From contig PXBG01000108.1 of assembly GCA_003566995.1 (NCBI GenBank), forward strand, positions 1 to 57,677: a stretch of DNA of 57,677 bases, given 5' to 3'. The notes beneath the pieces were generated by a model. It did no database searches, was not told the DNA's origin, and worked only from the letters and a program-made list of their open reading frames with translations. Below are positions 23,459-31,232 of this stretch, piece after piece; positions within the stretch are counted from its first letter, which is position 1; each line of letters begins with the position of its first letter. The DNA is from Syntrophobacteraceae bacterium. Lineage in GTDB: Bacteria; Desulfobacterota; Syntrophobacteria; Syntrophobacterales; Syntrophobacteraceae. Position numbers and translations under genes: made by a program.

Positions 23459-24157
23459 TCATAACCTTTTGGAGAGAAACCACTCGCCCCACTCCAGATC
23501 TTCGGGAGTGGTCACCTTGATGTTGGTTCGTTCTCCAGGCACCACCGCCACGGTGGCCCCCAGGCATTCGACCAGGGAGGCGTCATCGGTGACCGTCCAA
23601 CCCTCCTCCCTGGCTCTTTCAAAAGCTTCCAGCAGGAGGGATTTCCGAAAAACCTGAGGAGTCTGCACCAGCCACAACTGTTCTCTGGGAAGAGTCCTGG
23701 AAACCTTCCCTTCCACAACAACCTTGATGGTTTCCGTTGCGGGCAGGGCCGCTATGGATGCCCCCGTCGCATGGGACGCACGCCAGGTGGATTCAATGAG
23801 CGTGGAAGAGGCAAAAGGCCGAACCCCGTCATGAACGATCACCCAGTGGCATTGCGCAGGCAACGCTTGCAGGCCGTTGTAAACGCTCTCCTGCCTTTCC
23901 GGGCCGCCCTCCACCACCTGGAAGCGGGTGCGGGAACCCCATCTCTGCCATACGGCGTCGCTCAGTGCGCTGGCTTCTTTCAAATGGCCGCGGGGCACCA
24001 CCAGGAAAACGTGAGACAAAAAAGGCAGACGGCAGAAAGTTTCCAGCGTTCGTTCCAGTATGGACTTTCCTGAAACGCTCAGGAACTGCTTGGGCCTGTT
24101 TCCCCCCATTCTCAGCCCCGCCCCAGCGGCGGGAATGACCGCACAGGTGTTGTTCAT
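23459..24157 (-). CDS. ispD: 2-C-methyl-D-erythritol 4-phosphate cytidylyltransferase
   Basis: A 232-residue protein starting MNNTCAVIPAAGAGLRMGG, the CTP-binding loop of IspD, followed by KQFLSVSGKSILERTLE, VIVHDGVRPF and LVQTPQVF, all family signatures. It makes CDP-methylerythritol in the MEP pathway. The ATG at 24157 has GAGGT seven bases upstream; twelve more in-frame codons upstream are not needed. It is cotranscribed with ispF, and the start of the unit lies close to the 3' end of the RNase P RNA gene. Confidence 0.96.
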   Translation of the reverse strand: MNNTCAVIPAAGAGLRMGGNRPKQFLSVSGKSILERTLETFCRLPFLSHVFLVVPRGHLKEASALSDAVWQRWGSRTRFQVVEGGPERQESVYNGLQALPAQCHWVIVHDGVRPFASSTLIESTWRASHATGASIAALPATETIKVVVEGKVSRTLPREQLWLVQTPQVFRKSLLLEAFERAREEGWTVTDDASLVECLGATVAVVPGERTNIKVTTPEDLEWGEWFLSKRL

Positions 24158-24203
24158 CCGGGTGACCTCAAAAACTTTACCACACATGAGCAAAGATAAA
24201 GAT

Positions 24204-24596
24204 GGAGTTTGGAGCAGGTCTTAAGCCGGGTTCTGTGACCCCTTTCCCGTTCCCCGGGAATGGAAGGGGCAATGATCATTCCTCTAGTTCTGCCGTTGCC
24301 GGCAGAATCAAGCAACCAACCCGAGAGCTCGGACGGGCCGCCCTCAAACGCTCTCCTATTCGGTCTTGCTCCGGATGGGGTTTGCCTAGCTCCCGATGTC
24401 ACCACCGGGACTGGTGAGCTCTTACCTCACCCTTTCACCCTTACCCTGCCAATGGCAGGGCGGTCTGCTCTCTGTGGCACTTTCCTGCTCGTCGCCGAGA
24501 CTGGGTGTTACCCAGCATCCTGCCCTTGGGAGCCCGGACTTTCCTCCCGCACCGTTCGAGGCGGTGCCGGCGATCATTTGACCTGCTCCAAACTCC
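24204..24596 (-). ncRNA. rnpB: RNase P RNA, bacterial type A
   Basis: On the minus strand the RNA begins GGAGTTTGGAGCAGGTC and ends with its complement, giving a perfect 16-bp P1 helix (24581-24596 with 24204-24219). Diagnostic conserved segments are present: GGGAGGAAAGTCCGGGCTCC (CR-I), CAGGATGCTGGGTAACACCC, GAAAGTGCCACAGAGA with the flanking AGACCGCC, and near the 3' end GGTTGCTT and GAACCCGGCTTA. It is the catalytic RNA of tRNA 5' processing. An AT-rich stretch just upstream (TTGATC, then TAATAT) may be its promoter. It lies about 50 nt upstream of ispD in the same direction. Confidence 0.97.
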
Positions 24597-24777
24597 AATC
24601 GCACTTTTAATATTAACATTTATTTGCAAAGATCAATGGATAGACAGAAAAGTCAACCATTTCCAACCCTTCAACTCCCTTGTTTGCAGGAGGAAGATGT
24701 TTGAATTAGCAGAACGAAAGTCCCTTTGCAACCCATGATCCTTTCCGGGGCCATTGAAATGCGAAGGCATTCCCCCC

Positions 24778-25476
24778 CTAAAGGGCCGCCCGGGCCTGTT
24801 CGGTGAGGGAGTTGAGGGAATCTTCCAGCTTTTTCCTGTCATTTTCCAGTTCTTCCGGGGACGCATCCCTGTTCACCCAAATGAGGGGTCCGAAAGCGAC
24901 TCCCAGGCGGGAAAAGGGTTTGGCCACGACGGTTCTGTCCCAGGTTTTCAGGTGCCAGCAGGGCTTTGCAGCCACACTCATGGGCACCAGGGGAGCTCCC
25001 GTATAGCGTGCCAAAAGCAGGATGCCCTTCTGCGCGATGAGAGGCGGTCCCTGGGAACCATCTGCCACAAATCCTCCCCCGGGGGCTTTTTTCAACTGAT
25101 TGATGAGCTGGCGAAGGGCCGTGGATCCCCCCTTTCCCGGCGATCCCCGAAAACACTCGTATCCCAGTCGCTCCAAAATGCGACTGGCCCATTCCCCGTC
25201 ACGGCTGCGGCTCACCATGATCATGGCATTGTTGTCCCTGAAATAGTGAAGCACCACGGGATAAGCGAAATGCCAGCAGGTGAAGAGCTTGGGCCCCGAA
25301 AACCTCATGGCCTCATCTTCATATTCCCCGCCCACAATGGTATATGTGCAACTTCCATGAAGCACTCGAAAAAAGGCCGCAGCCAGACGGGGAACAAAGG
25401 GCAGCCGGTCCGCGTGCATGCGCCTCCGGACACTGTCCACACCTTCAGGGTGAAACGTTGAGCCTGCAGTCTTCAT
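24778..25476 (-). CDS. DUF374 lysophospholipid acyltransferase-family protein
   Basis: The 232-residue protein belongs to DUF374, a branch of the LPLAT/PlsC superfamily. It shows CWHFAYPVVLHYF, VSRSRDGEWASRILERLGY, RGSPGKGGSTALRQL, GGFVADGSQGPPLIAQKGIL and VPMSVAAKPCWHLKTWDR. Cys-Trp-His stands where PlsC enzymes have HxxxxD-like elements, so acyl transfer to a lipid head is likely but the substrate is unknown. The start at 25476 follows AAGGAG by nine bases; 23 extra in-frame codons upstream are ignored. It diverges from shikimate kinase with only 29 bp between the start codons. Confidence 0.88.
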   Translation of the reverse strand: MKTAGSTFHPEGVDSVRRRMHADRLPFVPRLAAAFFRVLHGSCTYTIVGGEYEDEAMRFSGPKLFTCWHFAYPVVLHYFRDNNAMIMVSRSRDGEWASRILERLGYECFRGSPGKGGSTALRQLINQLKKAPGGGFVADGSQGPPLIAQKGILLLARYTGAPLVPMSVAAKPCWHLKTWDRTVVAKPFSRLGVAFGPLIWVNRDASPEELENDRKKLEDSLNSLTEQARAAL

Positions 25477-25505
25477 CGTGAATTTCTCCTTGAGAGGATA
25501 TTTTA

Positions 25506-26051
25506 TTGAAATTTTGCAGCATAGCACTGATTGGTTTTCGTGCAACGGGTAAAAGCAGCGTCGGCGCCCTCCTGGCCAGGAAGCTTCACCGGGAATTCCT
25601 GGACATGGATGAAGAAATAACGCGCCATCTGGGCATGAGCATTCAAAAGTGGGTGCAGCTGCACGGCTGGCCCTCTTTCAGGGATGCAGAATCACGTCTG
25701 CTCCAGGAGCTGTCCCCCCAAAAAAACCTGGTTCTTGCCACGGGGGGAGGAGTCATTGAGAGAGAAAACAACAGGGAGCTTCTCAGGAACAGCTTTGTGG
25801 TCATCTGGCTCCAGGCTGGTGCTTCCACCCTTCTTCAAAGGCTCGAAAAGGATCCCGTGACCAGGAGCAACCGTCCGCCCTTGACAGACCTTGCCTGGAA
25901 AAACGAAGTGGAGGAGATGCTCAGAAGAAGAGATCCACTCTATGCCCAATGCGCCCACATTCACCTGGAAACGAACGCCCTCACACGGGAAGAGACGGTG
26001 CAGCGCCTGCTCGAAATCCTGAGCCGCTCAGAAAAGTGCCCGCAAGAATGA
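25506..26051 (+). CDS. aroK: Shikimate kinase
   Basis: A 181-residue P-loop kinase that phosphorylates shikimate in the chorismate pathway. It has GFRATGKSSVG (Walker A), DMDEEI with the shikimate-binding Asp, WPSFRDAESRLL with the Arg of FRxxE, LATGGGVI (the GGG loop) and a lid arginine region (DPVTRSNRPPL). The initiation codon appears to be TTG at 25506, with AGAGGA about eight bases upstream; no ATG is near. The 29-bp gap to the divergent acyltransferase start leaves no room for separate promoters, so at least one must lie within the other gene. Confidence 0.93.
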   Translation: MKFCSIALIGFRATGKSSVGALLARKLHREFLDMDEEITRHLGMSIQKWVQLHGWPSFRDAESRLLQELSPQKNLVLATGGGVIERENNRELLRNSFVVIWLQAGASTLLQRLEKDPVTRSNRPPLTDLAWKNEVEEMLRRRDPLYAQCAHIHLETNALTREETVQRLLEILSRSEKCPQE

Positions 26052-26310
26052 CCCCCATGGCGCCATTTCGCCACTCTTTTTTGAATCCTTTGCGGCTGCA
26101 TTCCGGCCATGGCCATCCCTTGCTGCACTGCGGCCATGTTTTGTGCACCCTGCGAAAAATTGATCGAGATGGTTGCAGCATGACGGTTCAATTTGATGTA
26201 TACTGGCCTTCAGTTGCAGCCGCGATCAACGGCGCTTCCATTGGTGAGGTTTTCGAACAGAAGCTTCGCATGCACTGCGGTTTTGAATAAACCACTGGAG
26301 AGGAACAACC

Positions 26311-27054
26311 ATGAAGAAGACACTTATCACTGTTTTTTTGTCATTGGCACTCAGCTGCGCATGGATGCATGAAGATGCCCAGGCGCGCGTCAAGGAGGAA
26401 GAGCTGGTCAGGTCCTCAATTCAGGTTTTGGAGGAAATCATGTCCATTCCCGAACAGGCCATCCCCCCCGCCCTTCTCAGAAACGCTCAGGGCATCGCCA
26501 TTTTCCCGAGCATGATCAAAGCCGGGTTCATTCTGGGCGGGCGCTATGGAACGGGAATCACCCTGATTCGCAGACAAGACGGAACCTGGAGCAATCCCGT
26601 GTTTTACAGGTCCTACGGGGGAAGCCTTGGCTTTCAGGCAGGAGCGCAGTCCACCGATGTCATTCTGGTTTTCAAAACGCCCAGAAGCCTGGATTACATC
26701 AGCTCGGGAAAATTCACTCTCGGGGGCGATATTTCCGTTGCTGCGGGCCCCGTAGGCCGCCATGCGGAAGCGAGCACGGACACGCAGCTGAGGGCTGAAA
26801 TCTATTCCTACTCGAGAAGCCGTGGGCTTTTCGCCGGTGTCTCCCTCACGGGCAGTTCCATTCGGGTAGACTATCAGGCCAACTCGGCCTTTTACGGCAC
26901 TGCGGGCCTCCTGCCCATGGAAATCTTCACCATAGACGATCCAGCTGTTCCCCCTGTGGTGGGCGACCTGAGACGAGTCATCTCAAGGCATGCGGGACCA
27001 TCCCCTGAGCGCCCCGGGCGGAATGGTCCGGAAAAGCCGCCAGCCCCTCAGTGA
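26311..27054 (+). CDS. Exported SYLF/Ysc84-domain protein
   Basis: A 247-residue protein with a Sec signal (MKKTLITVFLSLALSC, ending about residue 25 before RVKEEEL). It consists of one SYLF (DUF500/Ysc84) domain: IPPALLRNAQGIAIFPSMIK, AGFILGGRYGTG, WSNPVFYRSYGGSLGFQAG and the C-terminal GLFAGVSLTGSSIRVD. Eukaryotic SYLF proteins bind lipids or actin; bacterial ones are periplasmic with unknown roles. LSC at the signal end could be a weak lipobox. GGAGAGGAAC precedes the ATG. The gene appears monocistronic. Confidence 0.92.
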   Translation: MKKTLITVFLSLALSCAWMHEDAQARVKEEELVRSSIQVLEEIMSIPEQAIPPALLRNAQGIAIFPSMIKAGFILGGRYGTGITLIRRQDGTWSNPVFYRSYGGSLGFQAGAQSTDVILVFKTPRSLDYISSGKFTLGGDISVAAGPVGRHAEASTDTQLRAEIYSYSRSRGLFAGVSLTGSSIRVDYQANSAFYGTAGLLPMEIFTIDDPAVPPVVGDLRRVISRHAGPSPERPGRNGPEKPPAPQ

Positions 27055-27110
27055 TTTGCAATCTTTTCTCCCATGGAGGGCGCCCCCTGTGAAACCATTC
27101 CGCAAAAATT

Positions 27111-27758
27111 TCATGGAGAATCCTGCCATTCCGATTTCAGCCATTGGGAAATCCGGGCATTGATCTCCTCCTCCAGGAGGAACAAGCTTCGGATTTCCTC
27201 TTCCGTGGCCCTTTGCATTTGCACCAGACTCTCCATTCCCAGTTGCTCCTGCACGGCAGGACAGAGGTAATCGATGCAGAGCATATGCCGGGCCTTGAGC
27301 GTGCACCCGTGGCTGCTCAGAAAGAAACAGCTCCCCTCTCTCAGGCGTGCGCCCTGGATTTTGGCACCCAAAAGCAGATTGATCAGCAACAGGGGTGTTT
27401 CGATCTTGTTCTCCAGCCCCGTGGAACAGCAGCTTCCCTCGGCCGCCTCTCCATCGCACCGGGCGCAGGCGCCGGAAACGCCAAGTTCTTTCATGGTTTC
27501 ATAAGAGATGGAAATGCCTCTGTTCAAACGACTCACGAGTTTTTGAATGACTTTTTCAGCCAGGAGCCGATGACCGAATTTATCCATGAGAAAGCGGGCC
27601 AGTGCGATACGCCCTTCCATGGCCAGGAATCCCCTGGAGCCCTTCAAACTGTTTTCCTTTGAGCCGTTTCCAGGCGTCTCGCCGCCTTTCAGCGCGAGGA
27701 GATTCCAAGCGACTTCATTGGACTCCACCCAGCAGCCCCGATTGAATTTAAAGCTCAT
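27111..27758 (-). CDS. Cysteine-rich hypothetical protein
   Basis: I do not recognise this 215-residue protein. It has a helical first half and a cysteine-rich middle: CARCDGEAAEGSCC near residues 117-130, then GSCFFLSSHGCTLKARHMLC and IDYLCP, suggesting one or two metal sites. The RHMLCIDYLCP segment recalls Fe-S or zinc-binding YkgJ-like proteins, which also combine CxxC, Hx and CxxYxxRP-type elements, but the match is partial. The start at 27758 (MSFKFNRGCW) has AAGGA about ten bases upstream and is preferred over one 23 codons earlier. Neighbours give no hint. Confidence 0.7.
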   Translation of the reverse strand: MSFKFNRGCWVESNEVAWNLLALKGGETPGNGSKENSLKGSRGFLAMEGRIALARFLMDKFGHRLLAEKVIQKLVSRLNRGISISYETMKELGVSGACARCDGEAAEGSCCSTGLENKIETPLLLINLLLGAKIQGARLREGSCFFLSSHGCTLKARHMLCIDYLCPAVQEQLGMESLVQMQRATEEEIRSLFLLEEEINARISQWLKSEWQDSP

Positions 27759-28129
27759 CGCACCACAATCCTTCCGCGCAACACCTGTAAAGCGCCCCCC
27801 GCCACAAAAAAACCTTTCTTCCTTCATTCATCGTTGTGCACTCTCATGAGAAAGGGGAAAACAGACCCTCACCACGCAGGGTCCCAAAAGGGCCAGGGGA
27901 ATCGAGCCCCAGGAAAAGGGCGAGCCCGGGAAAACTCCGCCAGGCTCTGAAGAAAGGCACATGAAGTCACTAACCGTAAACGAGATTCTGTGGTAATGTC
28001 GAGACGTTTTTCAGGGGAAGCCCGCAACCCTCCCCTTCCGGAAAAAACAGAGAGGAATCAAAGCAGCACGACGCACCATGGGGAGAATCCAACTCTGAAC
28101 CCTGAAAGCTGAGATCACCAAAAGGCTGT
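27759..28129. other. Intergenic region between divergent genes
   Basis: Roughly 370 bp between the divergent Cys-rich gene and the HAD-IG nucleotidase. I see no RNA gene, repeat or convincing promoter. Confidence 0.35.
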
Positions 28130-29560
28130 ATGAGCATGAAGTCAACGGATGCGCAACGGGGCATTTTCTGCAATCGGACCCTCAATCTGAACGCTGTTCG
28201 AGCCATTGGCTACGACATGGATTACACCCTCATTCACTACCACATGGAGGAATGGGAAAAAAGCGCGTACAACCACCTCAAAAGCCTCCTTTCCCTCATG
28301 GGCTGGCCTTTGAAAGATCTTGCCTTTGACCCGAACCTGGCCATGCGGGGTCTCATCATCGACACAGAAAAGGGAAATGTGGTCAAGGCCAACCGGTTTG
28401 GATACATCAAGCGGGCTTTTCACGGATCACAGCCCATGGATTTTGAAACGCAGCGCCGCCTCTATCAACGGACTCTCGTCGACCTGAACGATAAAAGGTG
28501 GGCTTTTCTCAATACGCTCTTCTCCATTTCCGAGGCCTGCCTCTACATGCAGCTGGTGGACCTTCTGGAAGCGGGGGTTCTTCCCGGCCGAATGGGGTAC
28601 AGCGACCTGTACCACAAAGTTCGTCAAGCCCTCGATGCCGCACACATGGAAGGTAAGCTGAAAGCCGAGATCATCCGGCGTCCGGAACGCTTCGTGGACC
28701 TGAACGAAGAAACGGCCCTCGCCCTTCTCGACCAGAAGAAAGCCGGGAAAAAACTCCTGCTCATCACCAACTCCGAATGGAGGTATGCGGCCTTCATGAT
28801 GAGCTATGCCTTTGACCCCTTTCTCCCGGACCGTATGACCTGGAGAGACCTTTTTGACATCGCCGTGATAAGAGCCCACAAACCCAGTTTTTTCACCCGC
28901 CCCATGCCCGCTTTCAGACTGGTGAACGAGGAAGGTTTTCTCGAGGAGCATCTGGGGCCTCTCAGAACGGGTGAGGTGTATTTCGGCGGCAATGCCCAGT
29001 TGGTGGAAAAGAGCCTGGGATTGTGCGGTGAGGAAATCCTTTATGTGGGAGATCACATCTTCATGGATGTGAACATATCCAAAAGCATGTCCCGGTGGCG
29101 GACAGCCTTGGTCATACGGGAACTGGAGGAGGAGATCTCGGCGGTGCACATGTTTCGGCAGGATCAGCAGCGGCTCTCACGGCTCATGAAAAAGAAGGAG
29201 GAACTGGAGCAAAAATCCGCCTTTTGCCGCCTGCAGCTTCAGCGATCCCAGCAAGAGTACGGCCCTCCCGGCCATGAAGCCAGGGAAATAGAGAGGACTA
29301 TGGGAGAGACTCAGCGGAAACTGTTCAAACTCGATGCTCAAATAGGTCCCCTCGCCCAGGCGTCCGGCCGCCTTCACAATCCTCACTGGGGCCTCCTTTT
29401 GCGCACAGGCATCGACAAAAGCCACCTTGCCCGCCAGGTTGAGCGCCATGCCGACATCTACATGTCAAGGGTTTCCAACTTTCTCCAATACACGCCGTTC
29501 GCCTTCCTCAGATCACAGCGAAACAGCCTGCCCCACGACTCCCCCGGAGAGTATGCCTGA
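28130..29560 (+). CDS. HAD-IG family 5'-nucleotidase
   Basis: A 476-residue protein of the HAD-superfamily 5'-nucleotidase group related to eukaryotic cytosolic NT5C2. Motif I is GYDMDYTLIHYH (nucleophile Asp29, acid/base Asp31). The family-typical RAFHGSQPMDFE, LNDKRWAFLNTLFSISEACL, KLLLITNSEWRY (motif II), RAHKPSFF (motif III Lys) and ILYVGDHIFMDV (motif IV) follow. The last third is helical with a coiled-coil-like part (LMKKKEELEQKSAF). It should dephosphorylate purine nucleotides such as IMP or GMP, though substrate is inferred. The ATG at 28130 has AAAGG about five bases upstream. It precedes the thiamine genes by 65 nt without a clear functional link. Confidence 0.93.
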   Translation: MSMKSTDAQRGIFCNRTLNLNAVRAIGYDMDYTLIHYHMEEWEKSAYNHLKSLLSLMGWPLKDLAFDPNLAMRGLIIDTEKGNVVKANRFGYIKRAFHGSQPMDFETQRRLYQRTLVDLNDKRWAFLNTLFSISEACLYMQLVDLLEAGVLPGRMGYSDLYHKVRQALDAAHMEGKLKAEIIRRPERFVDLNEETALALLDQKKAGKKLLLITNSEWRYAAFMMSYAFDPFLPDRMTWRDLFDIAVIRAHKPSFFTRPMPAFRLVNEEGFLEEHLGPLRTGEVYFGGNAQLVEKSLGLCGEEILYVGDHIFMDVNISKSMSRWRTALVIRELEEEISAVHMFRQDQQRLSRLMKKKEELEQKSAFCRLQLQRSQQEYGPPGHEAREIERTMGETQRKLFKLDAQIGPLAQASGRLHNPHWGLLLRTGIDKSHLARQVERHADIYMSRVSNFLQYTPFAFLRSQRNSLPHDSPGEYA

Positions 29561-29625
29561 TAAAGATGAAAGGGCCTTTTTGACATTGTCCAGCCTGACC
29601 TGAGTGAAAAGAAAGGGACAGCCCC

Positions 29626-30438
29626 ATGAATGAGACCTTTGCCGGCATTCTTGAAAAAGTCCGTGAACAGCGTCCCCTCGTCCACAACATCACCAACTAT
29701 GTGGTCATGAATTTCACAGCCAACGCCCTTCTCGCCCTGGGCAGTTCTCCGGTCATGGCCCATGCCCTGGAAGAAGTGGAGGAGATGGTTTCCGTGTCCC
29801 GCGCTCTCGTTGTGAACATCGGCACCCTCTCTGAGCCTTGGGTAAAATCCATGTTCAAGGCAGCCCGGAGAGCCAACGAAATGGGAATCCCCGTGATCCT
29901 GGATCCCGTGGGAGCCGGTGCCACAAAGTACCGGACGGAGACGGCGCAAAGGATCCTCACAGAAACAAGGGTGAATCTCGTTCGCGGAAATGCTTCGGAA
30001 ATGATGGCCCTGCAGGGGACGGGCGTCCAGACGAGAGGAGTGGACTCTTCTCACAAAATGGAAGAAGCTCGCAAAGTGGCCACTGAACTTGCCTTGAGGT
30101 TTTCCTGCACCATGGCGGTGACGGGAGAAAAGGACTTCGTGACGGATGGGAAAGAGGGAGCCACGGTTGCCAATGGAGACCCTCTCATGAGCCGTGTCAC
30201 TGGAACCGGGTGCGCAGCAAGCGCCATCGCAGGGGCTTTTTGTGCCGTGGAAAGCAACCATTTCCTGGCGGCGGCGGGCTCCCTCGTGTTTTTTGGCCTG
30301 GCGGGTGAACTGGCTGCCAGAAACAATCCCGGTCCCGGCTCCTTTCAAGCCCAGTTGCTGGACGCTCTGAACACGGTGGATGGAAACCACCTCAGTGCCC
30401 AGGGGAAATGCAAGGTGGAAGTCCTCGCGAAAGAATGA
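29626..30438 (+). CDS. thiM: Hydroxyethylthiazole kinase
   Basis: A 270-residue ribokinase-fold enzyme that salvages thiazole for thiamine synthesis. It shows RPLVHNITNYVVMNFTANAL, LGSSPVMAHA, VVNIGTL, PVILDPVGAGATKYR, VRGNASEM and the catalytic VTGTGCAASAIAGA. Start ATG 29626 has AAGGGA eight bases upstream. thiE follows 60 nt later, forming a thiazole-pyrimidine coupling pair. I looked for a TPP riboswitch in the 65-nt leader and did not find one. Confidence 0.97.
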   Translation: MNETFAGILEKVREQRPLVHNITNYVVMNFTANALLALGSSPVMAHALEEVEEMVSVSRALVVNIGTLSEPWVKSMFKAARRANEMGIPVILDPVGAGATKYRTETAQRILTETRVNLVRGNASEMMALQGTGVQTRGVDSSHKMEEARKVATELALRFSCTMAVTGEKDFVTDGKEGATVANGDPLMSRVTGTGCAASAIAGAFCAVESNHFLAAAGSLVFFGLAGELAARNNPGPGSFQAQLLDALNTVDGNHLSAQGKCKVEVLAKE

Positions 30439-30498
30439 AATAGACGCAGGCTCACCGTTTTTTAAAACCAGGAAGGTGATTGGGGGATTGGTTTTTCC

Positions 30499-31164
30499 AT
30501 GACTTTCCACTCTTCAGGGGACTACACCCTCTACCTCGTCACAGACAGAAACCTCGCCCGGGAACGTCCTCTTCCGGAGATTGTGGAAGAGGCCCTCGAG
30601 GGAGGCGTCACGATTGTTCAGCTGCGGGAGAAACACTGCACCGCCAGGGAATTCCTGCATCTCGCCCTGGCGCTCAAAAAGGTCCTTTCTCCCCGTGACA
30701 GGCCCCTCATCATCAATGATCGTCTTGACATTGCCCTTGCATGTGGGGCACAGGGAGTGCACGTGGGCCAGGATGACCTGGAGTGTTCCGTGATCAGAAA
30801 AATTGCCGGCAGAAACTTCATCGTGGGAGTGTCCGTGAGCACGGTGGAGGAGGCTTTGCGGGCTCAGGAACAGGGGGCGGACTACCTGGGCGTGAGCCCC
30901 ATCTTTGCCACTCCCACCAAAGTGGACACTCCCGAGGCCACGGGGCTTTCAGGGCTGCGGCGCATTCGCGGAGCGGTGAAGCTTCCACTGGTGGCCATTG
31001 GAGGAATTGGCCCTCACAACGCGGGGGAAGCCATACGCCATGGTGCGGACGGGGCCGCCGTGGTATCAGCCATCATGGGGGCTTCCGATCCCCGCAAAAC
31101 AGCCCGGGAAATGAAGGATGCGGTCACCTCTGCCCTGTGTCTCCACCGGGCACCCGAAAAGTGA
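30499..31164 (+). CDS. thiE: Thiamine-phosphate synthase
   Basis: A 221-residue TIM-barrel enzyme joining HMP-diphosphate and thiazole phosphate. It has the N-terminal YLVTDRN, VTIVQLREKH, LIINDRLDIAL, GVHVGQDDL, the DYLGVSPIFATPTKVDT loop and VAIGGIGPHNAGEAI near the phosphate-binding end. Together with thiM it makes thiamine phosphate. The ATG at 30499 lies beyond a weak GGGGGA site, so translation may be partly coupled to thiM. Confidence 0.97.
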   Translation: MTFHSSGDYTLYLVTDRNLARERPLPEIVEEALEGGVTIVQLREKHCTAREFLHLALALKKVLSPRDRPLIINDRLDIALACGAQGVHVGQDDLECSVIRKIAGRNFIVGVSVSTVEEALRAQEQGADYLGVSPIFATPTKVDTPEATGLSGLRRIRGAVKLPLVAIGGIGPHNAGEAIRHGADGAAVVSAIMGASDPRKTAREMKDAVTSALCLHRAPEK

Positions 31165-31232
31165 GATGGCTTACCCCTGCTTGACGCCCAATGTTTTTCA
31201 ATTTCTTTCATTGAGGAGGCTTTCTGAAAAAA

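Noticed and set aside
29561-29625. Possible TPP riboswitch before thiM
   Set aside because: Only ACCTGAG-like bases occur; the conserved CTGAGA and the two helices are absent and the leader is too short.
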